From: Halalkalibacter akibai JCM 9157
Lineage (GTDB): Bacteria; Bacillota; Bacilli; Bacillales; Bacillaceae_D
NCBI RefSeq assembly: GCF_000513135.1
Contig: NZ_BAUV01000010.1
Coordinates: 42,016-106,015, forward strand
Length of the DNA: 64,000 nt
Direction of reading: 5' to 3'
Each line of letters starts with the position of its first letter. The stretch's first letter is position 1. The notes under the pieces were generated by a model, which was given only the letters and a program-made list of their open reading frames with translations, was not told where the DNA came from and did no database searches. This document shows, in pieces, positions 55,952 through 64,000 of this stretch. A program made the translations under genes and the position numbers.

Positions 55952-56412
55952 ATGCCAGCAGCAAGTGAGCGTGGACAGGTAAATTGTAATATTGAAACGA
56001 TGTGGGATTTCATTAAAAACATGGAAAACTGGGCCCCGTGTATGCAGGATATGTTTCTTTTAAGGAGATTGATGAAAATGTGTCTGTCTGGGCGCTAAAG
56101 GGAGATATGGGAATTTTCAAGAAAACGATGGACTTTAAAGTAACAGTGACAGAAAGAAAGATGCCAGAACGTGTGGCTTTTACACTAGAGGCAAGGAAAG
56201 AAGGCATAAAAGGTGAAGGGTCATACAAGGCGGTCGCAAAAGGAGAGGGCGTTACCGAGGTTGAATTTAACCTCGATATGACGGGAACAGGATTTCCTGC
56301 GAAGGTCGTCAACGCCCTTTTATCTAAAACATTGCCTCGTGACTGTGAAGAGTTAAAAGATAATTTGATTCAAGTGTTGGAAAAAGAAGGTCAGTCGGTT
56401 GATGCTAGATAA
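55952..56412 (+). pseudogene. SRPBCC (CoxG-like) family protein, split by a frameshift
   Basis: The first frame encodes MPAASERGQVNCNIETMWDF and IKNMENWAP, then leaves frame at GGGCCCCG (about 56032-56039). The second frame resumes AGYVSFKEIDENVSVWALKG, then FKVTVTERKMPERVAFTLEA and a C-terminal amphipathic helix. One missing base restores a protein of about 153 residues with the helix-grip fold that binds hydrophobic ligands, as in CoxG and polyketide cyclases. AAAGGGG precedes the ATG. Possibly a sequencing error. Confidence 0.78.
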
Positions 56413-56443
56413 GTGGATTGTCTGTACAGTCTGTACATTATGA

Positions 56444-56476
56444 AGTCCTTACACTGCTGTGTAGAGGGCTTTTTTC
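56444..56476 (+). terminator. Terminator after the SRPBCC gene
   Basis: AGTCCT(t)ACAC pairs with GTGT(ag)AGGGCT around TGCT, followed by T6. Confidence 0.75.
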
Positions 56477-56553
56477 TTTTTACAAGTATGGAAGAGATCT
56501 AGTATACTTGCAAGTAGATAGGAATTTGAAAAAATATCAGCGGGAGAGAGAAT

Positions 56554-57519
56554 ATGAAAAAGATAATCATCATTCTAGGATCCGTTGTTGCGATCCTGAT
56601 CATTGCATACGGATTAGTTGGAAACTATTTTTATAATTTTGCGTTAAGTGTGGACCGGGAAAAGGAATTTATGGAGGATAATCCTAACCTAGCAGAAAGT
56701 GAAGCGGTGTTAGCCTCTGTTGCAGAAGAAGCAGAGCTTGCAGACGCGTTGTGGTTGGAACAACAACAGCCTACACAGTTAACGATTCAATCTGCGGACA
56801 AGCTAAACCTAAACTTAAATGCTTATGTTTATGAAAACGAATCAGCTAATCATAAATGGGCAATCGTTGTTCATGGTTATACCGGTGATGCGATTTCGAT
56901 GAAAAGGTATGCGAGAAATTTTCATGAGAGAGGCTATCACGTCTTAGCACCTGACCTTCGTGGGCATGGTGAAAGTGAAGGGAATTACATAGGTATGGGA
57001 TGGCATGATCGAAAAGATTTACTGCTTTGGATTGAGCAAGTGATAGAGGAAGACCCAGAGGCGGAGATTGTGTTGTTTGGTATTTCTATGGGAGGCGCAA
57101 CTGTGATGATGACTTCAGGTGAAGAGGACTTGCCTGCAAATGTTAAAGTGATTGTCGAGGATTGTGGCTATAGTTCAGTGAGTGAAGTGTTTGTATATCA
57201 GTTAAATGATCTTTTTGGCTTACCGCCATTCCCTGTTATAAACGCAGCGAACACGGTAACTAACTTTCGTGCAGGTTATGATTTATATGAAGCCTCTGCT
57301 GTAGAGCAAGTGGCTAAAAGTCAAACACCTATTTTGTTTATCCATGGAGACGCCGATACGTTTGTACCATATGAAATGTTAGATGAAGTATATAACGCAG
57401 CAACTGTAGACAAAGATAAGCTTATTATCGAGGGTGCGGGCCACGGTGATGCGGAAAAGGTTGATCCTGTAAGGTATTGGAACAGTGTATGGAGTTTTGT
57501 TGAGAAGTATATTGATTAA
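56554..57519 (+). CDS. Membrane-anchored alpha/beta hydrolase
   Basis: The 321-residue protein has an N-terminal hydrophobic anchor (IIIILGSVVAILIIAYGLVG), then the hydrolase fold: VVHGYTGDAISMKRYA, APDLRGHGESEG, nucleophile Ser in LFGISMGGATVMM, Asp in FIHGDADTFVPYEM and His in GAGHGDAE. The complete triad predicts an active esterase, lipase or peptidase facing the outside, similar to B. subtilis YqkD. RBS GGGAGAG. Confidence 0.9.
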   Translation: MKKIIIILGSVVAILIIAYGLVGNYFYNFALSVDREKEFMEDNPNLAESEAVLASVAEEAELADALWLEQQQPTQLTIQSADKLNLNLNAYVYENESANHKWAIVVHGYTGDAISMKRYARNFHERGYHVLAPDLRGHGESEGNYIGMGWHDRKDLLLWIEQVIEEDPEAEIVLFGISMGGATVMMTSGEEDLPANVKVIVEDCGYSSVSEVFVYQLNDLFGLPPFPVINAANTVTNFRAGYDLYEASAVEQVAKSQTPILFIHGDADTFVPYEMLDEVYNAATVDKDKLIIEGAGHGDAEKVDPVRYWNSVWSFVEKYID

Positions 57520-57768
57520 TGTGGTGAAGTAGTGTTTGAGGTGGGGACACAGAAGACCTTATATCATCAAATGCAGTATCTTTTACTTTTACCCTCTAAG
57601 TGGCTAGAGAAGCCTCTGTTGCCTAAAAGTGGGGTATGTTCTAGTAATTTAAATGTTATAACAAACCTGGTGGACCTTTTATGCTTGAGGAATAGCTATT
57701 TTTACGAGAATAGGGAACTGATTGCCCTCACGTTTTTGTTATTGAATTAAATAATGTAGAAAAAATTG

Positions 57769-57822
57769 AAGGGGTCTGTCCCCCAGTGCGTTAAAGCGCT
57801 GGGGGACAGACCCCTTTTTTTA
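57769..57822. terminator. Very long bidirectional hairpin terminator with GGGGTCTGTCCCC motif
   Basis: A 21-bp stem (57769-57789 with 57796-57816, loop GTTAAA, one wobble) contains AAGGGGTCTGTCCCCC and its complement, with T7 on the plus side. It separates two convergent genes. The motif resembles a repeat I recall scattered through Bacillaceae genomes. Confidence 0.9.
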
Positions 57823-59193
57823 TTTATGTTTTAAAAGTTGCTGATAGGATTCTCCTTCCTCGTGTTTTCCTAGTTTGAAATACGTTTTCGCGAGCCATTG
57901 AACGGGTTCGGTTCTATTTGGGTTTAATTCCATGTCCCAACAAAAACACTCGATGGCTTGTTCGTACTGTTGTAAATCGAAGTAATGTGTACCGAGCTCT
58001 AATTGACAATCGGGGTTTTCTTTTAGTTTGACCATCTCGTTTATCTTCTGGACGATAGGTAACTCTTGAGAATAGGGTATTTCTTGTAACCAAGTTTGTA
58101 ACTGAGTTAAGCTTTGCTCCTTTAAAAGGAGAGGAAGTTCAGTTAATAGAATCTTTTCTAAGTGAATTGGGTGATGCTTGAATAAACGAAATAATCGTTT
58201 AGACGTAACATCTATAGGAAGATTTAAGGTTGAAAGTGAGACCTTCTCAAATAAATCTGGGAGTTTCAATGTTTCTTTCTCGGAGAGTTGTATTGAATAG
58301 GCTAAGAGCAAATCAACGGCAGCTTTGAAATCTTGTTTCGTGATGAGACGTTGATAAACATCTTGATGAAGGCTTGATTTAGGTGAAACAGTGGGAAGTA
58401 GGGACTGAAGACATTGCAAAAGTTCATCTTCGTTAAGATATGTAGAAAGTGTTTGAATAAGGTTTGGATAGTTTAAAGCTTTAGGCTGTTTTAACCAGTT
58501 TGTGATTGAGATTATCATTAAATCTAGATGACGATTTTGTTGTTTATAGAGGTGTATCAGGAGATCATAATGGTTTTCTAAATCTAGAAAGCATGTTTGT
58601 TCTACATAAATCGGATCACTTGCTAGTAAGGAAGAGAGAGGTGCTTGAAAATGCTTGGAAGCTGAACTGTAGTCGGGATGCTGTGAAGTGGAAAGGAGCC
58701 AATTTTGCTTATAACCTCTAGAAAAAAGAATTTCTGCAAGGCGATAGGCCCCTAGTATTTTCCCGTCGCGACGGTGGGTAAAGAAGCAGTCTTTTAATAG
58801 GTTTTCAAGTTCTAGAACAGTAAGATATGAATCAAAATAGGAAAAGATTAATACTGATTCTTCAATGGTAAAGTTTATTTTTATTTTACGTAGAAGTTGG
58901 GTAATGGGTGTGACCGATATAGTTGTCGTAGGGGAAAGTAGTTTTGAAAACAGTGGATTAGGTGTTTGAATGTGTGAGCCAAATTGCTTAACCTGACCGA
59001 GAAAAGAAGCTCCATCAAATTTGACTAAGGGCTGAACTGTTAGGAATTGATCTTTGTAGAAAAATAGCAAGTAATTCAGGTCATTGGAAGCTGTACATTC
59101 TATGATCTTACATTGTTGAAAAAGCGTCAATTTCTGTGCTTGGAGTGTTATTGGTTGGTTATTATCATTTAAAGTCCAGACGGTTGGATGCAT
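57820..59193 (-). CDS. TPR-repeat protein of unknown function
   Basis: A 457-residue soluble protein. The C-terminal part has tetratricopeptide repeats (CQLELGTHYFDLQQYEQAIE, NPNRTEPVQWLAKTYFKLGK); the rest is helical with Leu-rich segments and no named domain. AGGAGG precedes the ATG. It stands alone between convergent terminators. Likely a protein-interaction scaffold; no specific role can be given. Confidence 0.78.
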   Translation of the reverse strand: MHPTVWTLNDNNQPITLQAQKLTLFQQCKIIECTASNDLNYLLFFYKDQFLTVQPLVKFDGASFLGQVKQFGSHIQTPNPLFSKLLSPTTTISVTPITQLLRKIKINFTIEESVLIFSYFDSYLTVLELENLLKDCFFTHRRDGKILGAYRLAEILFSRGYKQNWLLSTSQHPDYSSASKHFQAPLSSLLASDPIYVEQTCFLDLENHYDLLIHLYKQQNRHLDLMIISITNWLKQPKALNYPNLIQTLSTYLNEDELLQCLQSLLPTVSPKSSLHQDVYQRLITKQDFKAAVDLLLAYSIQLSEKETLKLPDLFEKVSLSTLNLPIDVTSKRLFRLFKHHPIHLEKILLTELPLLLKEQSLTQLQTWLQEIPYSQELPIVQKINEMVKLKENPDCQLELGTHYFDLQQYEQAIECFCWDMELNPNRTEPVQWLAKTYFKLGKHEEGESYQQLLKHK

Positions 59194-59310
59194 AAGGCAA
59201 CCTCCTTTTTTCTTACTATAACATATATTTCATGTTGAAGTGAAAGTGGTCTAGAGGTGAGGAGGTTGGAAGAGAGAGGGGAATGAAAAAGCTATGCTTT
59301 TCTGATTGTT

Positions 59311-59336
59311 TTGAGAGGAATATCTATTCCTCTCAA
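59311..59336. other. Hairpin upstream of the TPR gene, without T run
   Basis: TTGAGAGGAA and TTCCTCTCAA form a perfect 10-bp inverted repeat (extendable) in the 200-nt gap between two minus-strand genes. It could be an operator or processed terminator. Confidence 0.4.
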
Positions 59337-59401
59337 AGCTTTAAACACGAAGGTGGAACGTGACTTAAGGAAATGGTGACTTCCTAAAACGTCTTTACTT
59401 C

Positions 59402-60256
59402 TTAAAGAATAAAATGTTTTCTGAGATACTGATAAACTCCATCTTCATCACAAGTGAACTCAGTTACGTCATCAGCTAGATCTTTAATATGCTCTGGAGC
59501 ATTCTTCATAGCAACAGAGAAATGTACGAATTTTAACATAGGTATATCATTGTCACTGTCACCGATAGCCATGATCTCAGACTCTGTTAAGTTGAACTTT
59601 TCTAGTATTTGTTTAATACCTGTAGCCTTATTAATATTTGCTACCATGACTTCGACGTTATGTAAAGACGAAATGGATGTTGTAAAATCTATCTCTTTTT
59701 TTAAAAGATTAAGTTCGTTTTTCCATTTATTAATGTGATCTTTTGTTCTAGCAAAGAAATAGAATTTTGAATATTTATCCCCAACTATATGATCAGCCCA
59801 AACTATCTCTTCTTTGATAGCTTGCTTGCGAGAAAGCCATTCATTGATTCCGACATCATCTGGTTTTGGATCATTGATTTCCGCTTCTACATATGATTGG
59901 TCTTGTTTTAAAGTAATTCGATCTGTGCCGTATGGGAAGAGTTCGTAATATACTTTGTTTTCTCTTGCCTTTTCAATTATTCTTTCTACTAATTCTTTTG
60001 ACAGAGAATGTTCAAACGCAGTTTTTTCTCCGATGTATCCTGCCATTCCATTTGAAGTGATGTAACCATCTACTTGGAAACCATCTGGTACAACACCTTT
60101 TATTTCATCATAAGATCTACCTGTTGCAATAAAAACGAGTAATCCTCGGTTTCGCAATTGATCAATGATTTCTTTTGTATGGATCGTTACTCTGTTCGAA
60201 TGATTCAAGATTGTGCCATCCATATCTAAAAAGATCGCCCTTGGTGAAAATTCCAC
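59402..60256 (-). CDS. Cof-type HAD-IIB phosphatase (second copy)
   Basis: The 284-residue hydrolase has motif I IFLDMDGTILN, motif II VFIATGRSYDEIKG, the IIB cap, and motif IV AIGDSDNDIPMLKF. It is related to the protein at 40070-40948. The start is uncertain: GTG 60256 lies 7 nt from AGGGGG and is used here; ATG 60262 two codons earlier lies only 1-2 nt from it. Substrate unknown. Confidence 0.9.
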   Translation of the reverse strand: MEFSPRAIFLDMDGTILNHSNRVTIHTKEIIDQLRNRGLLVFIATGRSYDEIKGVVPDGFQVDGYITSNGMAGYIGEKTAFEHSLSKELVERIIEKARENKVYYELFPYGTDRITLKQDQSYVEAEINDPKPDDVGINEWLSRKQAIKEEIVWADHIVGDKYSKFYFFARTKDHINKWKNELNLLKKEIDFTTSISSLHNVEVMVANINKATGIKQILEKFNLTESEIMAIGDSDNDIPMLKFVHFSVAMKNAPEHIKDLADDVTEFTCDEDGVYQYLRKHFIL

Positions 60257-60325
60257 TTTCATTCCCCCTATATATTTGGTTATTCGGTAAGTATACACGT
60301 TTTTTATATAGTTGAAAAAATAATT

Positions 60326-60544
60326 ATGAACTTTTTATTTATAGAGGAAATTGAACTTGCTAAAGCCCTTGATGATGTCACAAAAGGGAAATACGAGAAG
60401 CTTCCATTGAAAACAGGTGAGTTTGAACAGCCATTCCTTGCTTATAACATTATGATTGAAGAATTAAGCTATCCTTTTCTCTTTTCTTACCTATGGTGTA
60501 GAACACCTAGTCATAAGTTTCAGGATCTGTTTATTTCTAGGTAA
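60326..60544 (+). pseudogene. Possible HAMP-domain remnant of a sensor protein
   Basis: A 72-residue frame without RBS contains EIELAKALDDVTKGKYEKLP, then LKTGEFEQPFLAYNIMIEEL. The arrangement of Leu, Gly-K, the DE-like turn and N-x-M-I-E-E-L is that of a HAMP linker of histidine kinases and chemoreceptors. No membrane helices precede it and no kinase domain follows, so it looks like a gene fragment. Confidence 0.42.
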
Positions 60545-60701
60545 ATGGCATAAAAATAATGGTTACTTCCAATAATATACGGGAAACCATTTTGTTTAAA
60601 ATCAAGTTAATTATATTTTTAATTTTTAAAAAACGTCTTTGCATAGGAATAAAATACTAGTAAAATATAGTTATAATAGCAGTTGTTGGAGGTGAATACA
60701 T

Positions 60702-60848
60702 ATGGAAAATAAGCCTAATCATTATGATGGAAGCTTACAAAAGGTTGAGTCTTCTGTGGGTGAAACTGCAATTGAGCCTTTTAAACTAACTGATGAGATG
60801 AGAATAAACATTAGTGGAAATCCTTATAACGATGTTAATAATGATTAA
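60702..60848 (+). CDS. Small hydrophilic protein
   Basis: A perfect GGAGGTGA site 6 nt before ATG 60702 opens a 48-residue acidic, polar frame beginning MENKPNHYDGSLQKVESS and ending NPYNDVNND. A terminator follows 5 nt after the stop. It has no hydrophobic segment and is probably intrinsically flexible. Family not recognised. Confidence 0.75.
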   Translation: MENKPNHYDGSLQKVESSVGETAIEPFKLTDEMRINISGNPYNDVNND

Positions 60849-60853
60849 ACTGG

Positions 60854-60881
60854 GAGGTGTCTTTTTTAGACATCTCTTTTT
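60854..60881 (+). terminator. Terminator of the small hydrophilic protein gene
   Basis: GAGGTGTC pairs with GACATCTC (one G-U) over a 7-nt loop, then T5. Confidence 0.82.
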
Positions 60882-60971
60882 GATTTAACTAAATTTGATT
60901 GAAGTTGAAGAATGGATTTCAATGCTGAGGATATAACTAAGATGCAAATAAATAACGGAAGGAAGAGAAGT

Positions 60972-61607
60972 ATGGCTAAAGTATTATACATTACAGCTCA
61001 CCCGCATGATGACACACAATCTTACAGTATGGCAGTAGGGAAAGCATTTATAGACACTTATCAAAACGAGCATCCAGATCATGAGATTGTCAATGTTGAT
61101 CTTTATAAAGAGGACATTCCTCATATTGATGTTGATGTATTTAGTGGATGGGGGAAACTCAGATCTGGCGAGGAGTTTGATCAACTATATGCTGAAGAAA
61201 AAGCGAAGGTTGGTCGACTTTCTGAATTGTGCGAGCAGTTTATTGGAGCAGATAAATATATCTTTGTGACCCCTTTATGGAATTTCTCCTTTCCTCCAGT
61301 GCTAAAAGCTTACATTGATGCTGTAGCAGTGGCAGGTAAAACGTTTAAATATACTGAAGAAGGTCCTGTTGGTCTACTCACTGATAAGAAAGCCCTACAT
61401 ATTCAAGCGCGAGGTGGTATCTATTCAGAAGGACCTGCAGCTCCAATGGAAATGGGGCATCGCTATTTGGATATTATGATGCAATTCTTTGGAGTGCCGT
61501 CTTTTGAGGGGCTTTTTGTAGAAGGCCATGCTGCTATGCCTGAAAAAGCTCAGGAAATTAAAGAAAATGCGATTGCGCGTGCAAAAGATTTAGCTCATAC
61601 TTTTTAA
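60972..61607 (+). CDS. FMN-dependent NADH-azoreductase
   Basis: The 211-residue flavodoxin-fold enzyme has [40 protein letters not shown] and [18 protein letters not shown], the AzoR family signatures, and reduces azo compounds and quinones with NADH. Start at ATG 60972 behind GGAAGGAAG; the in-frame upstream ATG at 60912 has no RBS. Terminators on both sides. It may be induced by thiol or quinone stress, as AzoR-type enzymes often are. Confidence 0.93.
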   Translation: MAKVLYITAHPHDDTQSYSMAVGKAFIDTYQNEHPDHEIVNVDLYKEDIPHIDVDVFSGWGKLRSGEEFDQLYAEEKAKVGRLSELCEQFIGADKYIFVTPLWNFSFPPVLKAYIDAVAVAGKTFKYTEEGPVGLLTDKKALHIQARGGIYSEGPAAPMEMGHRYLDIMMQFFGVPSFEGLFVEGHAAMPEKAQEIKENAIARAKDLAHTF

Positions 61608-61616
61608 AAGGTAGTG

Positions 61617-61647
61617 AAAAGAGCTAACTAATTTGTTAGCTCTTTTT
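61617..61647 (+). terminator. Terminator of the azoreductase gene
   Basis: AAAAGAGCTAAC pairs with GTTAGCTCTTTT over TAATTT (12 bp). Confidence 0.92.
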
Positions 61648-61687
61648 GTTAAATGATAAATGTTTTTAGGAAGTTTACATTAAAAGG

Positions 61688-61716
61688 TTGCATTTTTAAA
61701 AAATACCTGCTATTCT
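61688..61716 (+). promoter_or_regulatory. Promoter of the cold-shock gene
   Basis: TTGCAT (61688-61693), 17-nt spacer, TATTCT (61711-61716). This gives a 5' leader of about 120 nt, the long type usual for cold-shock mRNAs. Confidence 0.65.
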
Positions 61717-61841
61717 AAAGAAGTTATTTTTGTTCGGTCTATTAAGGAAAGAATAAGTATTTAAACTTTTCGCCTTTGATATCTAATTGAGCAACGATAG
61801 TAATAAATGGTGGACAAAGATCCACAAAGGAGATTATACAC

Positions 61842-62042
61842 ATGCAACAAGGTACAGTTAAATGGTTTAATGCAGAAAAAGGTTTCGGTTTTATCGAAGT
61901 TGAAGGTGGAGACGATGTATTCGTACATTTCTCAGCTATCCAAGGCGAAGGTTTTAAATCATTAGAAGAAGGCCAAAAAGTTACATTTGACACTGAGCAA
62001 GGTCAACGTGGACTTCAAGCTACTAACGTAAACAAAGCATAA
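61842..62042 (+). CDS. Cold-shock protein (CspA/CspB family)
   Basis: The 66-residue single OB-fold has the nucleic-acid-binding motifs KGFGFI (RNP1) and VFVHF (RNP2) in the frame [20 protein letters not shown]. It binds single-stranded RNA and DNA and acts as an RNA chaperone. AAAGGAGA precedes the ATG. It is followed by a terminator and then a DEAD-box helicase gene, a pairing that suits RNA unfolding in the cold. Confidence 0.97.
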   Translation: MQQGTVKWFNAEKGFGFIEVEGGDDVFVHFSAIQGEGFKSLEEGQKVTFDTEQGQRGLQATNVNKA

Positions 62043-62047
62043 TAATG

Positions 62048-62076
62048 AAAGGACTCTGTTTTAGAGTCCTTTTTTT
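62048..62076 (+). terminator. Terminator of the cold-shock gene
   Basis: AAAGGACTC pairs with GAGTCCTTT over a 7-nt loop, then T4. Confidence 0.9.
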
Positions 62077-62181
62077 GTTGTTTACTGCAAAATAAGTGAT
62101 ACCAGTGTGTCATTTGAGTTGCATATGATGAATGGATCAAGAGAATCCTATATAAAAAGAATAATAAAAAGAGGTTAATAT

Positions 62182-63627
62182 ATGAGTGAACGAACATTTA
62201 GTCATTATCAATTAAGTGATGAAATTAAAAGATCCCTTACTGTTATGAAATACGATACTCCTACAGAAGTTCAAGATAAAGTAATTCCAAAAGCGATGGA
62301 AAACCAAGATCTAGTTGTAAAATCACAGACAGGAAGTGGGAAAACGGCAGCCTTTGGAATTCCGGTGTGTGAAATGATTGAATGGGAAGAGAAAAAACCC
62401 CAAGCTTTAATTCTTACTCCGACTCGCGAACTTGCAGCCCAAGTGCGAGAAGATATAATGAATATTGGTAGGTTCAAACGAATTAAAGCAACTGCTGTCT
62501 ATGGAAAAGAACCTTTTTCCAAACAGAAAGAAGAACTGAAGCAAAAAACACATGTTGTTGTCGGTACGCCAGGTAGAGTGATGGATCATATCGAAAGAGG
62601 AACTCTTGTCTTAGATCAAATTAAGTACTTAATTATTGATGAAGCAGATGAAATGCTTAATATGGGTTTTATACAAGATGTCGAGACAATTATTAAACAA
62701 GTACCTAAAACCAGAGTAACAATGGTTTTTTCAGCAACGTTACCGCAAGATGTTGAAAATCTTTGCCATAAATATATGAATAATCCTGTCCAAATTGAAA
62801 TTGTCTCTTCGGGTGTTACAACGAATTTAATTGAACACAGGGTTATTGAAGTAAGGCCGGAAGGGAAGCTTGCGTTACTCAAAGACATAGCAACGGTTGA
62901 AAATCCGGATAGTTGCATTGTGTTCTGTAATACGAAAGAACAAGTAGATACGGTGTTTAATGATTTAACTCATGCTCAGTTTTCTTGCGAGAAATTGCAC
63001 GGGGGATTAGAGCAAGAAGAGCGTTTTTCTGTAATGAATGGATTTAAAACGGGGGAATTCCGTTATCTTGTTGCGACAGATGTGGCGGCGAGAGGGATTG
63101 ATATAGACAATGTGACGCTTGTTGTTAATTTTGACGTTCCGATGGAAAGGGAGAGCTATGTTCACCGTACAGGAAGAACAGGGCGTGCGGGGAATCAAGG
63201 TTTAGCCATCTCCTTTGTTTCATCTAATGAAGGAAAATACCTTCATGCAATTGAAAAATATATTGGATTTCCGATTGAGCAAGCGAAAATTCCTAGTCAA
63301 AATGAAGTTTTAGGTGGCAAGGCGGCTTTTGAAGAAAAAATGAGTGGTCGGAGAATTGTCAAAAATAATAAAACGGCTAGAATTAATAAGGATATTACAA
63401 AACTGCACTTCTCGGGTGGGAAAAAGAAAAAGCTTAGAGCGATCGACTTTGTTGGCACGATTGCAAAAATACCAGGAGTAACAGCAGAGGATATTGGTAT
63501 TATTACAATTCAGGAATCTCTAACCTATGTTGATATCTTAAATGGAAAAGGTTCATTAGTGTTACAAGCGATGGAAAACACGCCGGTTAAGGGTAAGAAG
63601 TTAAAGGTTAGTAAAGCAATTAAATAA
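62182..63627 (+). CDS. DEAD-box ATP-dependent RNA helicase, DbpA/YxiN type
   Basis: The 481-residue helicase has [12 protein letters not shown] (motif I), TPTRELA (Ia), TPGR (Ib), IDEADEML (II), FSATLP (III), [11 protein letters not shown] (V) and [12 protein letters not shown] (VI). The C-terminal domain beginning near residue 400 ([20 protein letters not shown], then [12 protein letters not shown]) is the DbpA RNA-binding domain that recognises 23S rRNA hairpin 92. It therefore helps assemble the large ribosomal subunit. It lies just upstream of an rRNA operon. AAAGAGG precedes the ATG. Confidence 0.93.
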   Translation: MSERTFSHYQLSDEIKRSLTVMKYDTPTEVQDKVIPKAMENQDLVVKSQTGSGKTAAFGIPVCEMIEWEEKKPQALILTPTRELAAQVREDIMNIGRFKRIKATAVYGKEPFSKQKEELKQKTHVVVGTPGRVMDHIERGTLVLDQIKYLIIDEADEMLNMGFIQDVETIIKQVPKTRVTMVFSATLPQDVENLCHKYMNNPVQIEIVSSGVTTNLIEHRVIEVRPEGKLALLKDIATVENPDSCIVFCNTKEQVDTVFNDLTHAQFSCEKLHGGLEQEERFSVMNGFKTGEFRYLVATDVAARGIDIDNVTLVVNFDVPMERESYVHRTGRTGRAGNQGLAISFVSSNEGKYLHAIEKYIGFPIEQAKIPSQNEVLGGKAAFEEKMSGRRIVKNNKTARINKDITKLHFSGGKKKKLRAIDFVGTIAKIPGVTAEDIGIITIQESLTYVDILNGKGSLVLQAMENTPVKGKKLKVSKAIK

Positions 63628-63642
63628 TTAAGATAGTATAAT

Positions 63643-63675
63643 GACGATTGTTCCGATGAGGGGTGATCGTCTTTT
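63643..63675 (+). terminator. Possible terminator after the helicase gene
   Basis: GACGAT pairs with ATCGTC over a 17-nt loop, followed by TTTT. Moderate strength. Confidence 0.5.
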
Positions 63676-63796
63676 GGGTTCAAGGTAAGGGTTGTTTAGT
63701 TTTAATATTTCAGGGTAATAGTAATTTAATGCTTGCTACTGATGGTGGGCTATGATAGATTATTAAATCTACCCAAAAAAATACTCAATTTCACTA

Positions 63797-63825
63797 TTGC
63801 GTAGAATTAATTGGTGTGATATAGT
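63797..63825 (+). promoter_or_regulatory. rRNA operon promoter P1
   Basis: TTGCGT (63797-63802), 17-nt spacer, TATAGT (63820-63825), followed by a TCGCT start region. It shares TTGCGTAGAAT and the downstream TGTCGCT with P2, showing a tandem duplicated promoter. Confidence 0.75.
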
Positions 63826-63891
63826 TTTACTTGTCGCTGTTAACAATTGGTTCTAACCTAAACAAATTGCAATAATATTTTACGGAAGTTG

Positions 63892-63920
63892 TTGCGTAGA
63901 ATGATTTGTTATGTTAAGAT
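63892..63920 (+). promoter_or_regulatory. rRNA operon promoter P2
   Basis: TTGCGT (63892-63897), 17-nt spacer, TAAGAT (63915-63920), 95 nt after P1. Tandem promoters about 90-100 nt apart are usual for Bacillus rrn operons. Confidence 0.75.
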
Positions 63921-63951
63921 AATAAATGTCGCTACTGATGAGCGGTGAATT

Positions 63952-64000
63952 AGAGTTCTTTGAAAACTGAACAAAAGCCAAGCGAAAAGAGAAAACGCGG
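63952..64000 (+). other. rRNA operon leader with boxA-like antitermination site
   Basis: GTTCTTTGAAAACTGAAC at about 63955-63972 is the phrase that typically precedes Bacillus 16S rRNA genes and includes a boxA-like element. The 16S gene itself is beyond the window edge. Confidence 0.75.

Noticed and set aside
56421..56438. Direct 9-nt repeat TCTGTACAG/TCTGTACAT
   Set aside because: Only two copies directly after a stop codon, with no clear role; TGTACA palindromes occur by chance.
57532..57750. 72-residue plus-strand frame after the membrane-anchored hydrolase
   Set aside because: Poor start context and no protein-like pattern; it lies in the gap before the long terminator.

Overview
The window reads as a chromosomal segment of a low-GC, endospore-forming Bacillaceae member. 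The block glnA ... lexA-yneA-yneB-ynzC-tkt-sirA-yneF ... ccdC-yneK follows the Bacillus subtilis gene order. Sporulation genes (sirA, a Spo0E-like phosphatase, a YjcZ-type peptide, a Spo0A box), GGAGG-type ribosome binding sites, GTG/TTG starts and U-tailed intrinsic terminators all fit. No prophage, IS element, CRISPR array or tRNA gene was seen. The window opens inside glnA and closes in the promoter/leader region of an rRNA operon.

Layout. 1-9.5 kb: glnA 3' end, a chemoreceptor, a lone holin-like protein, the LexA/SOS locus, tkt, sirA and yneF. 9.5-15.6 kb: mnmH and a heterodimeric ABC exporter, then spo0E-like, ccdC and yneK. 15.7-27.7 kb: ald, wrbA and mixed metabolic, membrane and small unknown genes, including a PLP-dependent Cys/Met enzyme with a cre site and a DEDD exonuclease. 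27.8-32.1 kb: bmrCD-type multidrug exporter behind a leader of about 390 nt holding two tiny ORFs and an intrinsic terminator. 32.2-37.4 kb: an AraC regulator divergent from a GH3 beta-glucosidase and a GPH-family sugar symporter, with cre-like sites. 37.5-40 kb: a strictly 21-nt-phased degenerate repeat, then a LysR regulator and a MetE-like methyltransferase separated by a palindrome. 40-49.4 kb: HAD phosphatase, Bcr/CflA exporter, NERD protein, a sulfonate/taurine-type ABC importer, a CopC-CopD fusion and a cysteine synthase-like enzyme. 50.2-53 kb: two paralogous DUF3231-like proteins flanking a membrane protein. 53-60.3 kb: PAS histidine kinase, S41-like lipoprotein, SRPBCC protein, membrane-anchored hydrolase, TPR protein and a second HAD phosphatase. 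60.3-64 kb: small genes, azoreductase, cold-shock protein, DbpA-type helicase, and tandem rrn promoters.

Six genes (yneB, ccdC, an alpha/beta hydrolase, the PLP enzyme, a GNAT acetyltransferase, an SRPBCC protein) are each split by one frameshift, four of them at G or C runs. Sequencing or assembly indels are the simplest explanation, so these genes may be intact in the organism.

The most interesting signals beyond ordinary genes are the two-uORF attenuator before bmrCD, the 21-nt-phased repeat at 37471-37575, the SosA-like SOS membrane protein at the yneA position, the DUF3231/membrane/DUF3231 cassette, and the palindrome between the LysR gene and the MetE-like gene. Function calls come from reading motifs and recalled family features; no database search was run.
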